From an uncultured Oscillospiraceae bacterium (lineage in GTDB: Bacteria; Bacillota; Clostridia; Oscillospirales; Oscillospiraceae): a stretch of DNA of 64,000 bases. Both the position numbers and the translations under genes were made by a program. Each line of letters begins with the position of its first letter. Position 1 is the first letter of the stretch. Shown here one piece after another: positions 63,221 through 64,000 of the stretch. The stretch covers positions 77,151 through 141,150 of the forward strand of contig CAKUED010000004.1 of the NCBI GenBank assembly GCA_934646005.1, written 5' to 3'. A model generated the notes under the pieces. The model saw only the letters and a list, made by a program, of their open reading frames with translations, searched no databases and was not told the origin of the DNA.

Positions 63221-64000
63221 ACTGAAAAACGTCTGCAAGACCTTCAATCCCGGCACGGTCAACGCAAAGGTCGCGCTGAGCGACCTGAACCTCAAGCTCA
63301 ATGACGGCGATTTTGTCACCGTCATCGGCGGCAACGGCGCGGGCAAGTCCACGATGCTCAACGCCATCGCCGGCTCGTTCCTCATCGACAGCGGCTCGAT
63401 CACCATCGACGGTCAGAATATCACCAATCTCCCGGAGCATAAGCGCGCCGCGTTTTTAGGGCGCGTGTTCCAGGACCCCATGATGGGCACCGCGCCCACC
63501 ATGCAGATCGAAGAAAATCTCGCGCTGGCGGCGCGGCGCGGCAAGCGCCGCGGGCTGCGCTGGGGCGTGACGAAGGCAGAGCGCGCCGATTATCAGGAGC
63601 GTCTGCGCGCCCTCGACCTCGGTCTGGAGGACCGCATGACGGCAAAGGTCGGTCTGCTCTCCGGCGGTCAGCGGCAGGCGCTGACGCTGCTGATGGCGGC
63701 ACTGCAAAAGCCGAAGCTGCTGCTGCTCGACGAGCATACGGCTGCGCTCGACCCGCGCACGGCGGCGAAGGTGCTGGAGCTGTCCGACCGCATCGTGCAG
63801 GAGCACAACCTCACCACGCTCATGATCACGCACAACATGAAGGACGCCATTGCCCACGGCAACCGCCTCATTATGATGGACGCCGGGCACATCGTCGTCG
63901 ATATTTCCGGCGAGGAGAAGAAAAAGCTCACCGTGCCGGATCTGCTGGCGCTGTTCAGCCATGCCAGCGGCAGCGAGGAAGCAAACGACAAGATGCTTCT
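63213..64000 (+). CDS. ABC transporter ATP-binding protein, TrpZ type (3' end beyond window)
   Basis: The frame starts MLELKNVCKTFNPGTVNAKV and stays open to the window end, giving 262 residues, nearly the full expected length. Walker A is GGNGAGKST, the Q loop is in RVFQDPMMG, the signature is LSGGQRQA, Walker B is LLLLDEHTAALD with the family's His instead of Pro, and the H loop is ITHN. GAAGGGAGG precedes the ATG. Completes the TrpXYZ-type importer. Confidence 0.93.
   Translation, partial: MLELKNVCKTFNPGTVNAKVALSDLNLKLNDGDFVTVIGGNGAGKSTMLNAIAGSFLIDSGSITIDGQNITNLPEHKRAAFLGRVFQDPMMGTAPTMQIEENLALAARRGKRRGLRWGVTKAERADYQERLRALDLGLEDRMTAKVGLLSGGQRQALTLLMAALQKPKLLLLDEHTAALDPRTAAKVLELSDRIVQEHNLTTLMITHNMKDAIAHGNRLIMMDAGHIVVDISGEEKKKLTVPDLLALFSHASGSEEANDKML

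Overview
The window is a GC-rich, densely coded chromosome segment from a Gram-positive endospore former, most likely a clostridial Oscillospiraceae-type bacterium. The evidence is the spoIIAA-spoIIAB-sigF operon, spoVAD-spoVAE, cotJ spore-coat genes, yunB, three T-box leaders in front of aminoacyl-tRNA synthetase genes, IreB, lipoproteins with Gram-positive lipoboxes, and no outer-membrane genes. The genus is inferred, not proven.

Layout. 1-2020: end of uvrC, then rsmD, coaD and a coiled-coil protein. 2041-5627: a valine T-box, a small membrane protein and valS. 5729-7190: the spoIIA operon. 7253-13006: pcrA, yunB, ligA and a metallo-hydrolase. 13122-14233: a fused cotJA-cotJB gene and cotJC. 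14279-37585: an AraC-type regulator diverges from about 22 kb of twelve co-directional genes. These encode an AbgB-like M20 amidohydrolase, a DUF4965/glutaminase-like protein, a LarA-type nickel racemase, a 2159-residue surface beta-helix protein, a lipoprotein with GLUG and NlpC/P60-like domains, a five-gene oligopeptide ABC importer, a cytoplasmic paralogue of the lipoprotein, and a GH1 beta-glucosidase. 37683-44345: tRNA-Leu, then minus-strand genes (a Gln-rich small protein, spoVAE, spoVAD, a conserved 96-residue protein, ireB, pheT, pheS) and the phenylalanine T-box of pheS, whose leader holds a 272-bp inverted-repeat element. 44457-51467: nnrD, a lipoprotein, alr, mazF, a hypothetical gene, an alanine T-box with alaS, and a HIT protein. 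51519-51785: two interleaved palindromic repeats. 51814-60517: a WYL regulator divergent from nfo, an AI-2E-type permease, an FHA-SEDS glycosyltransferase with its class B PBP, tRNA-Ser, a TVP38-type membrane protein and a bactofilin-like membrane protein. 60700-64000: a 36-residue small-protein gene and a TrpXYZ-type ABC transporter that runs off the window.

How the genes work together. Much of the window is housekeeping: DNA repair, tRNA charging under T-box control, wall synthesis and sporulation. The accessory part is the 14.3-37.6 kb locus. I read it as an AraC-controlled scavenging system: surface proteins capture or trim a peptide-containing substrate, an Opp/Dpp-type transporter imports it, and cytoplasmic enzymes (a paralogous peptidase-like protein, M20 hydrolase, racemase-like protein and beta-glucosidase) break it down. 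The substrate is unknown and the system reading is inference. The strongest observation behind it is that two paralogous NlpC/P60-like proteins, one exported and one cytoplasmic, flank the importer genes.
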